Part shown: positions 44,799-54,568 of the stretch, piece by piece | Position numbering within the stretch: position 1 is the stretch's first letter | How the letters are laid out: each line of letters begins with the position of its first letter | Assembly (NCBI GenBank): GCA_011752475.1 | Contig: CP048747.1 | Coordinates: 372,001-436,000 of the forward strand | Direction of reading: 5' to 3' | Length of the DNA stretch: 64,000 bases | Source of the DNA: Buchnera aphidicola (Microlophium carnosum) | Lineage (GTDB): Bacteria; Pseudomonadota; Gammaproteobacteria; Enterobacterales; Enterobacteriaceae | The notes under the pieces: model-generated | The model's input: the letters and a program-made list of their open reading frames with translations, nothing else | Databases searched by the model: none | Told to the model about the DNA's origin: nothing | Program-made: the position numbers and the translations under genes

Positions 44799-47432
44799 TT
44801 ATAATATTCTTTTAATTTCTTTCACTTCAAAAACTTCTATAATGTCGCCAACACGTATATCATTATAGTTTTTTATACCAATTCCACATTCTAAGCCATT
44901 TCGTATTTCATTTACATCTTCTTTAAATCGACGAAGGGACTCTAGTTCTCCTTCGTATATTACTATGTTATCTCTTAATATATGAATAGGATTATTACGT
45001 TTAATTATACCTTCTATAACCATACAACCAGCAATGAGACCAAACTTAGGTGATTTAAATGTATTTCTTACTTCAGCTAGCCCAATAATATTTTCTTTAT
45101 ATTCAGGTGATAAAAGACCTGTCATAGCAGACTTAACTTCATCAAGTAAGTCATAAATCACTGAATAGTATCGAAGATCTAAATGTTCTGAATTAATTAT
45201 TTTTTTAGCAGCAGAATCTGCACGAACATTAAATCCTAAAATAATAGCATTCGAAGCTAATGCTAAAGAAGCATCTGTTTCTGTAATACCTCCAATACCT
45301 AATCCTATTATTTTGATTTTTACTTCGTTAGTAGATAATTTTAATAAAGCTCCAGAAATAGCTTCTAAAGAACCTTGTATATCAGATTTAAGAATAATTT
45401 TTAATTCAGAAACATTATCTTTATTTATATTATCAAACATATTTTCTAAATTTGTTTTATTCTGGTTTGATAATTTTATTTCACGCGATTTTTCTTTTCG
45501 ATAAGATGCTACTTCTTTTGCTTTTTTCTCATTACGAACTACAGTAACTATATCACCTGAAAAAGGAACTTTAGATAACCCTAAAATTTCTACTGGTATA
45601 GATGGACCTGCACTTAAAACTTCATTTCCACTTGCATCACGCAACGCTTTAATACGACCATATTCAAAACCACATAAGATTATATCTCCTTTATTTAATT
45701 GTCCTTTTTTCACTAATACAGTGGCTATTGGTCCTCGACCTTTATCAAGAAAAGACTCTATCACAATACCTTCTGCCATCCCAGTAGATACTGCTTTTAA
45801 TTCTAATATTTCTGCTTGTAGTAAAATTACGTTCAATAATTTATTAATACCGTTTCCTGTTTTTGCTGAAACAGACACGAATATATTTTCACCACCCCAT
45901 TCTTCTGAAAGAATATTATATTTTGTAAGATCGTTTTTTACTTTATCAATATCAGAATCTATTTTATCAATTTTATTAATCGCAACTATAACTGGAACAT
46001 TAGCTTCTTTTGCATGTTGAATAGCTTCAATTGTTTGTGGCATGACTCCATCATCTGCTGCTACAACTAAAACAACAATATCAGTGACTTGAACCCCACG
46101 AGATCTCATGGCAGTAAATGCTGAGTGTCCAGGTGTATCTAAAAAAGTAATTGAACCTAAATCAGTTTTTACATGGTAAGCACCTATATTTTGTGTGATT
46201 CCACCGGCTTCATAAAATGCTGTCTTTGTTGCACGAATATAATCCAGCAATGATGTTTTACCATGATCGACATGCCCCATTATAGTGACTACTGGTGCTC
46301 TGATAATAGAAATGTTATTTCCTGTATCACGATCTTTCATAATTAGTTCTTCTAATTCATTTTCACGATGTATAATAACTTTGTGACCCATCTCTTCTGC
46401 AATGAGCTGAGCTGTATCTTGATCAAGAACATGATTAATAGTACCTATAATTCCCATATTCATCATATTTTTAATAACTTCAGAACTTTTAATAGCCATT
46501 TTATTCGCTAAATCAGATACAGTAATAGTGTTACTAATAACAACATCTCTATTAATAATAGATTCAGGTTTTTGAAAAACTTGTTGCAATAAAACAGGTT
46601 TATTTTTTTGTTTACCATTTTTATTACGATTAAAAATACGAATTTCTTCTTTATAATTTTTTCCATTATAATAATTTTTATTACTTTTCTTTTGTCGATG
46701 ATTTTTTAAAATTCGACCATGGGTTCTTTTATCTGTTTCTACTTCTCTGTCATTATCATCTTCAGCCTGACGCGCATGTAAAAATGTTGTTAAATGATAA
46801 TCTTTTTTTTCTTCTTTATGAGAAGACCAAGTTTCTGTAATTTCTTTAATTCTTTTTTTATTATTTAAATCAAAAGTATTAAATTCTATATTCTTTTTAA
46901 ATTTCTTATTTTTGTCATCTTTATTTAAAATTTTTAGTTTATTTGTTTTTTTTAGGTTTAAAAATTTAAAATCAGTTTTATTTGATTCTAATTTTTCAAT
47001 ATTTTTTATATTTTTTCTTTCTATATCATTGCTTGTTGTAGTGCTTTTAAAAATTTGTTTTTCTTTATTTTTTAGAGGTAATGTTTGTTTTATTTCAGGT
47101 GTAATTGTTTTTATTATTTTTAATACAGATTCGGTTTCAAATGTATTATTTTTCACATAAGTTCTTTTTTTTCTAATTTCTACCTGTACAGATTTATTTT
47201 TTCCTCCAATGGTTGAAACATTTAACGTACTACGTGTTTTTCTCTGTAAAATTAAAGTATCTAAAGAATATTTTTTTTTAGATTCTAAATGTTTTAATAA
47301 AAGATTTTTTTCAATCGTATTGATATAATTATCTTGAGTTTTTGTGATACCAATATCAGACAATTCTTTTATCAATACATCAATTGATATTTTTATTTCA
47401 TTAGATAAAACTTTTAAACTTATATCTGGCAT
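44799..47432 (-). CDS. infB: Translation initiation factor IF-2
   Basis: GTPase that places initiator tRNA on the ribosome. It has 877 residues (E. coli 890). The N-terminal region (about 1-300) is Lys/Asn/Thr rich and poorly conserved apart from the first 50 residues. The GTPase domain has IMGHVDHGKTSLLDYIR (about 381-397), DTPGHSAFTAMRSRG and AINKIDKIDS. Domains II-IV include GKGRGP-like DKGRGPIATVLVKKG and the C-terminal GLECGIGIKNYNDIRVGD. It follows nusA by 17 bases. Confidence 0.97.
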   Translation of the reverse strand: MPDISLKVLSNEIKISIDVLIKELSDIGITKTQDNYINTIEKNLLLKHLESKKKYSLDTLILQRKTRSTLNVSTIGGKNKSVQVEIRKKRTYVKNNTFETESVLKIIKTITPEIKQTLPLKNKEKQIFKSTTTSNDIERKNIKNIEKLESNKTDFKFLNLKKTNKLKILNKDDKNKKFKKNIEFNTFDLNNKKRIKEITETWSSHKEEKKDYHLTTFLHARQAEDDNDREVETDKRTHGRILKNHRQKKSNKNYYNGKNYKEEIRIFNRNKNGKQKNKPVLLQQVFQKPESIINRDVVISNTITVSDLANKMAIKSSEVIKNMMNMGIIGTINHVLDQDTAQLIAEEMGHKVIIHRENELEELIMKDRDTGNNISIIRAPVVTIMGHVDHGKTSLLDYIRATKTAFYEAGGITQNIGAYHVKTDLGSITFLDTPGHSAFTAMRSRGVQVTDIVVLVVAADDGVMPQTIEAIQHAKEANVPVIVAINKIDKIDSDIDKVKNDLTKYNILSEEWGGENIFVSVSAKTGNGINKLLNVILLQAEILELKAVSTGMAEGIVIESFLDKGRGPIATVLVKKGQLNKGDIILCGFEYGRIKALRDASGNEVLSAGPSIPVEILGLSKVPFSGDIVTVVRNEKKAKEVASYRKEKSREIKLSNQNKTNLENMFDNINKDNVSELKIILKSDIQGSLEAISGALLKLSTNEVKIKIIGLGIGGITETDASLALASNAIILGFNVRADSAAKKIINSEHLDLRYYSVIYDLLDEVKSAMTGLLSPEYKENIIGLAEVRNTFKSPKFGLIAGCMVIEGIIKRNNPIHILRDNIVIYEGELESLRRFKEDVNEIRNGLECGIGIKNYNDIRVGDIIEVFEVKEIKRIL

Positions 47433-47449
47433 CCTATTCTTTCCTATTA

Positions 47450-48940
47450 TCAGACTTTACTACCAAACCAACAAATATTACGCGCAGTCATAATCAACAA
47501 ACCAGCTTCTTCAGAATTTAAATTTTTAATATCAATTAAATCGTCTATTCCTTGATCAGCTAATTCTTCTAAAGTGAATATATTCTTTTCAGCTAATTGA
47601 AAAGCTAGTGCTGTATTCATACCCTTCATTTGCAATAAATCTTTTGTTGTTTTATTTTTTTTAACTATACTATTGCTTTTATTTGATTCCATTAAAAGCA
47701 ATCGGCTTTGTGCACCTGTACGAACTAATTTTATTTCATCTTCAGTTAGATGATTGATTTCCAATAACTCATTAAATGGTATATAGGCTAATTCTTCAAG
47801 AGAAGAAAAACCTTCTTTTACTAAAATATTAATAATTTTTTCATTAACATTTAAATTTTCTTTAAAAATATTAAAAGCGGCATGAGCTTCTTCTTGATGT
47901 TTAGAATGCAAATCTTCTGTAGTCATAACATTTAACTCCCAACCGCTCATTTGAGAAGCTAAACGAACATTTTGACCGTTTCGACCAATAGCTTGTGCTA
48001 AATTATTTGCATCTACTGCTATATCCATAGTATGATGATCCTCATCTACAACAATAGAAGCTACATCAGCAGGTGCCATAGCATTGATAACAAATTGAGT
48101 AGGATTGTCATCCCATAAAATAATATCAATACGTTCTCCACATAATTCGCTGGATACTGCTTGTACACGAGCTCCTCTCATACCTACACAAGCTCCTACG
48201 GGATCAATGCGCTTATCATTAGTTTTAACTGCAATTTTAGCACGAGAACCTGGATCACGTGCCGCTGCTTTTATCTCTATAACTTCTTCTCCAATTTCAG
48301 GAACTTCTATTCGAAATAATTCAATAAGCATTTCAGTTTTCGAACGGCTTATAAATAATTGAGCACCACGAGATTCTGGATATACTCCATACAAAATACC
48401 ACGAACACGATCGCCAGGACGAAAGTTTTCTCTAGGTAACATGCCTTCACGTAAAATTAATGCTTCAGCATTATTACCTAAATCTAACATGATATTATCT
48501 CGATTAATTTTTTTTACTAAACCGGTAATAATTTGACCAATATATTTGCGAAATTGTTCAACTAACATTGCTCGTTCTGCTTCACGTACTTTCTGTACAA
48601 TTACTTGTTTTGCAGTTTGAGTTGTTATTCTATCAAAATTAACAGATTTAATTTCTTCTTCTATATAATCATTAAGATAAACTTGTTCACCTTCAAAACA
48701 TGCTGCTTCTAAAGTAATCTCTCTCGTTGGCTGAATTACTGTTTCCACTACCATCCAACGTCGAAAAGTAGTAAAGCTACCAGTTTTTCTATTAATACTA
48801 ACTCTGATATCAATTTCTTGTTCATATTTTTTCTTAGTTGCTGTTGCTAATGCGATTTCTAAAGCTTCAAAAATTTTTTCACGTGGGAGAGATTTTTCAT
48901 TAGAAACAGCCTCAACAACAGCTAAGATTTCTTTGTTCAT
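47450..48940 (-). CDS. nusA: Transcription elongation/termination factor NusA
   Basis: Binds RNA polymerase and nascent RNA to modulate pausing, termination and antitermination. The ATG at 48940 (MNKEILAVVEAVSNEKSL) gives 496 residues, as in E. coli (495); an in-frame ATG five codons upstream is not conserved. Domains: N-terminal polymerase-binding (1-125), S1 (about 135-200), KH1 and KH2 with IDPVGACVGMRGARVQAVS and NLAQAIGRNGQNVRLASQ, and two C-terminal acidic repeats, the last ending MTARNICWFGSKV. rimP and metY, upstream in E. coli, are absent. Confidence 0.97.
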   Translation of the reverse strand: MNKEILAVVEAVSNEKSLPREKIFEALEIALATATKKKYEQEIDIRVSINRKTGSFTTFRRWMVVETVIQPTREITLEAACFEGEQVYLNDYIEEEIKSVNFDRITTQTAKQVIVQKVREAERAMLVEQFRKYIGQIITGLVKKINRDNIMLDLGNNAEALILREGMLPRENFRPGDRVRGILYGVYPESRGAQLFISRSKTEMLIELFRIEVPEIGEEVIEIKAAARDPGSRAKIAVKTNDKRIDPVGACVGMRGARVQAVSSELCGERIDIILWDDNPTQFVINAMAPADVASIVVDEDHHTMDIAVDANNLAQAIGRNGQNVRLASQMSGWELNVMTTEDLHSKHQEEAHAAFNIFKENLNVNEKIINILVKEGFSSLEELAYIPFNELLEINHLTEDEIKLVRTGAQSRLLLMESNKSNSIVKKNKTTKDLLQMKGMNTALAFQLAEKNIFTLEELADQGIDDLIDIKNLNSEEAGLLIMTARNICWFGSKV

Positions 48941-49130
48941 CTTAGAGAACCTCAAAATAAAAATTTTTAAAATGAGTTATTAAAACTCATTTTACATGTA
49001 TTAATTACAAAAAAATTTAATTATGAAATTAGATAATTAATACACTAATTTTTATTAATCAAGAGTTTATATAATTAATTATTACTTAATATTTACAGAC
49101 CGATTAAGCTATAAATCTAGAATACATATT
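48941..49130 (-). other. nusA upstream region where rimP and metY were lost
   Basis: A 190-base part of the 343-base spacer between nusA and tRNA-Leu. It is nearly all A/T, with no ORF or tRNA-like structure. It must contain the nusA operon promoter, but no hexamer pair stands out. Confidence 0.45.
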
Positions 49131-49131
49131 C

Positions 49132-49160
49132 TAATAAAAAACCCCGAAAATTCGGGGTTT
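49132..49160 (-). terminator. Intrinsic terminator after tRNA-Leu
   Basis: AAACCCCGAA (49139-49148) pairs with TTCGGGGTTT (49151-49160) in a perfect 10-bp stem. On the minus strand it is followed by TTTTTATTAG, an intrinsic terminator for the secG-tRNA transcript. A small GGTG-CTAT-CACC hairpin (49163-49174) lies just before it in the tRNA trailer. Confidence 0.85.
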
Positions 49161-49283
49161 AAGGTGCTATCACCCTATAATAAATTATTATTAATAATTT
49201 TTTTTATGTATTAAATACTTGAGTATTATCAATTTAAAAGTTTATAAGAAACTATTTACAAATACTATTTAATGACACCTTAA

Positions 49284-49366
49284 TACCGAGAATGGGATTT
49301 GAACCCATACGCCTATTCGGCACTATCCCCTCAAGATAGCGTGTCTACCAATTTCACCACCTCGGC
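49284..49366 (-). tRNA. leuU: tRNA-Leu (anticodon GAG)
   Basis: The minus strand reads a complete class II tRNA: GCCGAGG acceptor arm, TGGTGAAATTGGTAGACACG D arm, anticodon loop CTTGAGG in a GCTAT...ATAGT stem (anticodon GAG, reads CUU/CUC), a long variable arm, and GGGTTCAAATCCC T arm. It matches E. coli leuU in sequence and in position next to secG. The discriminator A is followed by TTA, so the CCA end is not encoded and must be added after transcription. Confidence 0.95.
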
Positions 49367-49413
49367 AAAAATTTATTATAATCACATATATTTTTATACT
49401 AGAAATATAAAAA

Positions 49414-49743
49414 TTAATTAGGTATATCAGAATTTAACATTTTTTCATTTAAAAAATGTTTTTTTGTTATAGTTTTCTTATTGTTATCTTGTAAAAAAAA
49501 ATCTGAATCCATTTTTCTATTGTTAATATTACATAAAATAATACTAGTTACTAAAAATAAAAAAGAAAAAATTCTAATAATATTAGTTATAAAGTTATTT
49601 GTTCCAATATCACTAAAAAATTTAATGTTATTTTTCGTATTTAAATGAACTGTATTATTCAATCCTTTACCCGGCTGGAGTAGAATAAAAAAAATTAAAG
49701 AAACAGAAATAAAAATAAAAAAAATTAAAAAAAACAAATACAT
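49414..49743 (-). CDS. secG: Protein translocase subunit SecG
   Basis: Small integral membrane subunit of the SecYEG channel. It has 109 residues (E. coli 110). Two membrane segments are visible: FFLIFFIFISVSLIFFILL (about 4-22), followed by the conserved LLQPGKG, and IIRIFSFLFLVTSIILCNI (about 56-74). The Gly/Ser-rich cytoplasmic loop is largely replaced by Asn and Lys. The C-terminus SDIPN is identical to that of E. coli. Confidence 0.92.
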   Translation of the reverse strand: MYLFFLIFFIFISVSLIFFILLQPGKGLNNTVHLNTKNNIKFFSDIGTNNFITNIIRIFSFLFLVTSIILCNINNRKMDSDFFLQDNNKKTITKKHFLNEKMLNSDIPN

Positions 49744-49937
49744 AAAAGATGATTTCCTTTTTTTTTATATGATATTATTATTTATAATGCGTTTGTTTTT
49801 TAATTACAACGAAATCTCTATCTTTATAAAATTGTTTTTCTGATAAAGAATTTATATATAAACTTTTACATATAAATTATCTATTTAATTTAAAAATTTA
49901 TCATAACTATTATTTTTATGGAATATATAAATTAAAG

Positions 49938-51266
49938 TCATTGAATAGTTTCTCTAATATAATGAGCTAATTTTCGAACTTTTAAATAATTTTCACCTTC
50001 AATCATAATTCTGATACACGGCTCAGTTCCAGATTGACGAACTAATACACGACTGTTTTGACCTAAAATATCTTTATAACGTGAGAGAATATTTTGTATT
50101 TTTAGATTATGTTCTAAATTTTTATCGCACGTTGAAAAAATATTCAGTAAAATCTGAGGAAATAATTTTATTTGATTTGATAGATGATATAAAGTCATAT
50201 TATTATTAATCATGCTCAATAAAACTTGTAAACTAGCAATAATTCCATCACCAGTAGAATGTTTATCTAACAAAATAATATGACCTGATTTTTCACCTCC
50301 TAACATCCATTTTTTTTCTTTAATTTTTTCATATACATTACGGTCTCCTATTTGTGTAGCACAAAAAGGAATTCCAAGTTTTTTTAAACCTAAAATTACA
50401 CCCATATTAGTCATCAAAGTACCTACAACACCACCTTGTAATTTATTTGTTTTTAAGTATTCTTGTGCGATAATATAAATTATTTGATCACCATCTACTT
50501 TATTTCCTAAATGATCTACCATAATTACACGATCTCCATCACCATCAAATGCTAAACCAATATCAGCTTTTTCTAACAAAACTAATTTTCTTAATTTTGC
50601 AATATTAGTAGATCCTGATTTTTTATTTATATTAACTCCATTAGGATCGATAGAAACTGTAATTACTTTTGCACCTAAATCCTGAAAAATTTTAGGTGCT
50701 ATATTAAAAGTTGCACCATTAGCACAATCTAAAATAATAGTGAATTTTGACAAACTTAAATCTTTAGGAAAGGTATTTTTACAAAAGTCAATATATTGAT
50801 TTTTAGGATCTATGATATTGTTAGAACAACCAAAATTTGTATAATCAGGATAAAAAAAAGTATGTTTGATTTTCTTCTCAATACAAAGTTCTATTTTTTT
50901 AGTTAATTTGACTCCATTTTTATAAAAAATTTTTATACCATTATCATAAAAAAGATTATGAGAAGCTGAAATAATAATTCCTGCAGAAGCATTTAAAGAT
51001 TTAGTAAAATATGCAATCGCTGAAGTAGGGATGCAATTAGCTAATAAAGTAGATGCTCCTGTAGATAAAATACCAAATTCTAAAACAGACTGTAACATAG
51101 ATCCAGAAATACGTGTATCTCTACCAATAATAATTTTTTTTGTTTTACTCTTTCCTAAAACTGTTCCAATAGAACAACCTAATCTTAATAAAAAATTTGG
51201 CGTAATTGGATCAATACCTACTTTTCCACGTATACCATCTGTTTTAAAATATTGCAAAATAGTCAT
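49938..51266 (-). CDS. glmM: Phosphoglucosamine mutase
   Basis: Converts glucosamine-6-P to glucosamine-1-P for cell-wall and LPS precursors. It has 442 residues (E. coli 445). The start FKTDGIRGKVG, the phosphoserine loop IIISASHNLFYDNGIK (Ser near 101), the metal loop AFDGDGDRVIMVD (about 240) and GGEKSGHII are present. The phosphoserine loop normally reads SASHNP; here Pro is Leu (CTT). In E. coli folP lies between ftsH and glmM; it is absent here. Confidence 0.95.
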   Translation of the reverse strand: MTILQYFKTDGIRGKVGIDPITPNFLLRLGCSIGTVLGKSKTKKIIIGRDTRISGSMLQSVLEFGILSTGASTLLANCIPTSAIAYFTKSLNASAGIIISASHNLFYDNGIKIFYKNGVKLTKKIELCIEKKIKHTFFYPDYTNFGCSNNIIDPKNQYIDFCKNTFPKDLSLSKFTIILDCANGATFNIAPKIFQDLGAKVITVSIDPNGVNINKKSGSTNIAKLRKLVLLEKADIGLAFDGDGDRVIMVDHLGNKVDGDQIIYIIAQEYLKTNKLQGGVVGTLMTNMGVILGLKKLGIPFCATQIGDRNVYEKIKEKKWMLGGEKSGHIILLDKHSTGDGIIASLQVLLSMINNNMTLYHLSNQIKLFPQILLNIFSTCDKNLEHNLKIQNILSRYKDILGQNSRVLVRQSGTEPCIRIMIEGENYLKVRKLAHYIRETIQ

Positions 51267-51324
51267 AATGATTTCATTCCTATTATTATTTGAAAATAAT
51301 TATATTTCGCAATAAATTATTTAT

Positions 51325-51367
51325 TAAAAAACAAGATGAAGTTGTAATAATTTTATCACTTCATCTT
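51325..51367 (-). terminator. Intrinsic terminator after ftsH
   Basis: AAGATGAAGT (51333-51342) pairs with ACTTCATCTT (51358-51367). On the minus strand the stem is followed by GTTTTTTAAT. It separates the rlmE-ftsH transcript from glmM, in the gap where folP was lost. Confidence 0.8.
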
Positions 51368-51491
51368 ATTTTAAGATACATTAAATGAAGGAATGTTAAA
51401 CATTATAAAATTAATATTTTTTTAAAATAAAATTTCTGTAAAAATATATAAGAATATATAAAAATATATTTATATTTCTAAATTAAAGAAA

Positions 51492-53327
51492 TTATTTATT
51501 TATATCTGTCTCGATCCATCCCTTTGGTCTGCGTACTTCTTTTCTGTTCATTAAATCATCAATTTGAAATGCATCAATAGTCTCATATTTTATTAAGGCT
51601 TCTTTCATGGCATGTAATATATCAATATTTTCATTTAAAATATTTCGAGCTCTGCTGTAATTAATTTCAATTAATAATTTTACTTCTTCATCAATAATTC
51701 TAGCTGTTTCATCAGACATGTGTTTTGCTTTAGCTACTGAACGTCCTAAAAATACTTCCCCTTCTTCTTCAGCATACAATAAAGGTCCTAACTTTTCTGA
51801 AAAACCCCATTGAGTAACCATATTTCGAGCTAAGTTTGTAGCTATTTTTATATCATTACAGGCACCAGTAGAAACATTTTTAGAACCGTAAATAATTTCT
51901 TCTGCTAGACGACCACCATATAAAGTAGATATTTGACTTTCTAACTTTTGACGACTGATACTAAGAATATCTGATTCTGGTAAAAAAAATGTAACGCCTA
52001 ATGCTTGTCCTCTAGGAATAATAGTTACTTTATGTGCGGGATCATGATCAGGAACTAATCTTCCAATAATAACATGACCAGCTTCATGATATGCCGTAGA
52101 TTCTTTTTGAAAATCACTCATAACCATCGATCTTCGTTCAGAACCCATCATCATTTTATCTTTTGCTCTTTCAAATTCCAACATAGAGACTACACGATTA
52201 TCAAGTCTAGCTGCAAAAAGCGCTGCTTCATTAACTAAATTAGCTAAATCAGCACCTGAAAAACCTGGTGTCCCACGTGCAATAATCATAGGATCTACAT
52301 CTTTAGATAAAGGAACTTTTCTCATATGTACTTTTAAAATTTCTTCTCTTCCACGAATATCTGGAAGTGCTACAATAACTTGACGATCAAAACGACCAGG
52401 ACGTAAAAGAGCTGGATCTAAAACATCAGGTCTATTAGTAGCAGCTATTAAAATAATACCTTCATTTCCATCAAAACCATCCATTTCTACTAGCATTTGA
52501 TTAAGTGTTTGTTCTCTTTCATCATGTCCTCCACCCAATCCAGCTCCTCTTTGACGACCTACGGCATCAATTTCATCAATAAAAATTATGCATGGTGCAG
52601 ATTTTCTTGAATGTTCAAACATGTCTCTCACTCTTGAAGCACCTACTCCAACAAACATTTCAACAAAATCAGAACCAGAAATAGTAAAAAAAGGAACTTT
52701 AGCTTCTCCAGCTATTGCTTTAGCAAGTAACGTTTTACCAGTACCAGGTGGTCCAACCATTAATATACCCTTTGGAATTTTTCCTCCTAATTTTTGAAAC
52801 CGACTAGGTTCTTTAAGATATTCTACTAATTCGCTAACTTCTTCTTTTGCTTCATCACATCCTGCAACATCTGCAAAAGTAGTTTTAATTTGATCTTCTG
52901 ATAGCATGCGTGCTTTACTTTTTCCAAATGACATTGCACCTTTTCCACCACCCATTTGCATTTGACGCATAAAAAAAATCCAAACACCAATAAGTAATAG
53001 CATTGGAAACCAAGATATAAGAATTGAAATAAAAAGACTCGGTTCTTCAGGTGTTGCTCCAATAATTTTCACTCTTTTTGTTAAAAGATTATCTAAAAGT
53101 TTAGGATCATTAATAGGGATATAGGTAGTGTATTTGCTACTATCTTTTTTAGTAACACTAATCATACGTCCGTTAATATATGCTTCACGGACCTGATCTT
53201 GATTGACTTCTGATAAAAAAGTTGAATAATCAACTCTATGATTATTTATATTGTTATTATTGAAATTTTGAAAAACAGACATTAATACAACTGTAATAAC
53301 TAACCAGAAGATCAGGTTTTTAACCAT
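51492..53327 (-). CDS. ftsH: ATP-dependent zinc metalloprotease FtsH
   Basis: Membrane-anchored AAA+ protease for membrane-protein quality control. The ATG at 53327 (MVKNLIFWLVITVVLM) gives 611 residues; a TTG three codons earlier (giving MSDMVKNL) is also possible, with AGAGG upstream. Two membrane helices flank a small periplasmic domain (about 5-22 and 98-118). Walker A is GPPGTGKT (about 192), Walker B IIFIDEIDAVGRQRG, and the zinc site HEAGH (about 414). The C-terminal tail after GWIE is about 30 residues shorter than in E. coli (644). Confidence 0.96.
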   Translation of the reverse strand: MVKNLIFWLVITVVLMSVFQNFNNNNINNHRVDYSTFLSEVNQDQVREAYINGRMISVTKKDSSKYTTYIPINDPKLLDNLLTKRVKIIGATPEEPSLFISILISWFPMLLLIGVWIFFMRQMQMGGGKGAMSFGKSKARMLSEDQIKTTFADVAGCDEAKEEVSELVEYLKEPSRFQKLGGKIPKGILMVGPPGTGKTLLAKAIAGEAKVPFFTISGSDFVEMFVGVGASRVRDMFEHSRKSAPCIIFIDEIDAVGRQRGAGLGGGHDEREQTLNQMLVEMDGFDGNEGIILIAATNRPDVLDPALLRPGRFDRQVIVALPDIRGREEILKVHMRKVPLSKDVDPMIIARGTPGFSGADLANLVNEAALFAARLDNRVVSMLEFERAKDKMMMGSERRSMVMSDFQKESTAYHEAGHVIIGRLVPDHDPAHKVTIIPRGQALGVTFFLPESDILSISRQKLESQISTLYGGRLAEEIIYGSKNVSTGACNDIKIATNLARNMVTQWGFSEKLGPLLYAEEEGEVFLGRSVAKAKHMSDETARIIDEEVKLLIEINYSRARNILNENIDILHAMKEALIKYETIDAFQIDDLMNRKEVRRPKGWIETDINK

Positions 53328-53392
53328 GTCACTCAAAGGAACAACCTCTCATTGAATCTATATTTTAAAAATAACACAGACTATTATAATTT

Positions 53393-54013
53393 TTATCTGG
53401 TTGCTAGAATGAATATCTCTCGAGATCTTGTTCGAGAAGTTTTAGGTTTGCAAATTTTAATTTTTGTAAATAATATATTAATTTTTTTATATAATTCATT
53501 AAAACCTTCTCCCTGAAATGATTTTAACAAAAAAATACCATTTTTTGATAAAACATGATTTGATATTTTTAATGCTAATTTAGATAATTCAATAATGCGT
53601 GGCATATCAATAGAAAAATTTCCTGTTATATTAGGAGCCATATCTGACATTACTAAATGAATTGCAGTATCACTTAAAGAACTTAGCATGGAACTGAATA
53701 TTTTTTTATTACGAAGATCTCCTTGAAATATATTAACACCTGATATTGGTTTAATAGGTAATATATCACAAGCTATAATACGTCCTTTTTTTCCTATTCT
53801 ATCAATAGCATATTGTGACCAACTTCCAGGCGCAGCACCTAAATCAACAACATTCATACCAATTTTAAATAACTTATTACTTGCATCTAACTGTTCTAAT
53901 TTAAACCAAGCTCTCGAACGTATATTATTTTTTTTCGCTTGCTTGACATATTGATCATTAAAATGTTCTAATAACCAACGATTAGAACTACTTGATTTTT
54001 TTTTAGAAATCAT
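53393..54013 (-). CDS. rlmE: 23S rRNA 2'-O-methyltransferase RlmE (RrmJ)
   Basis: Methylates U2552 of 23S rRNA. It has 206 residues (E. coli 209). The SAM-binding motif is VVDLGAAPGSWSQYA (about 56-70), and the K-D-K-E tetrad region includes MSDMAPNITGNFSID (about 122-136) and LLKSFQGEGFNE. It precedes ftsH in the same transcript, as in the E. coli heat-shock operon. No sigma-32 promoter stands out upstream. Confidence 0.96.
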   Translation of the reverse strand: MISKKKSSSSNRWLLEHFNDQYVKQAKKNNIRSRAWFKLEQLDASNKLFKIGMNVVDLGAAPGSWSQYAIDRIGKKGRIIACDILPIKPISGVNIFQGDLRNKKIFSSMLSSLSDTAIHLVMSDMAPNITGNFSIDMPRIIELSKLALKISNHVLSKNGIFLLKSFQGEGFNELYKKINILFTKIKICKPKTSRTRSREIFILATR

Positions 54014-54088
54014 ATTTTCACTATTTTACATGTAATGGATCAATAAAAATTTTACAAATATTTTACTAATACTAAATAATTTTGAAAA

Positions 54089-54568
54089 CTATATATAATT
54101 TATTTTTAAAATCTTATATTCAACATCACCACCTGGTGTGCATATTACTACAATATCATTAATTTTTTTTGCAATAAGACCTCTTGCTATTGGAGAATTA
54201 ATCGAAATCAATTTTTTTTTAAAATCAGATTCGTCATCACCTACAATTTGATAAGTATATTTTTTATTATTGTTTATATTTAAAATAGTAATAGTAGCAC
54301 CAAAAATTACTCTGCCATTATTCGTTATTTTTGTTATATCTATAATTTGAGCATTAGATAACTTTGATTCAATGTCTTTAATACGTCCTTCGCAAAAACT
54401 TTGTTCTTCACGAGCAGAATGATACTCAGCATTTTCTTTTAAATCACCATGTTCTCTGGCTTCTGCTATTGCTCTAATAATACGAGGACGATTTATACTT
54501 TTTAATTTTTTCAGTTCTTGACGAAGTTTTTCTACCCCTCGTACAGTCATTGGAATTAAATTAATCAT
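54089..54568 (-). CDS. greA: Transcript cleavage factor GreA
   Basis: Rescues backtracked RNA polymerase by stimulating transcript cleavage. It has 159 residues (E. coli 158). The N-terminal coiled coil carries the acidic tip ENAEYHSAREEQSFCEGRI (about 43-61); the C-terminal globular domain has YQIVGDDESDFKKKLIS and SPIARGLI. Both tip acids are in place. GGAG sits 8 bases before the ATG. Confidence 0.97.
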   Translation of the reverse strand: MINLIPMTVRGVEKLRQELKKLKSINRPRIIRAIAEAREHGDLKENAEYHSAREEQSFCEGRIKDIESKLSNAQIIDITKITNNGRVIFGATITILNINNNKKYTYQIVGDDESDFKKKLISINSPIARGLIAKKINDIVVICTPGGDVEYKILKINYI

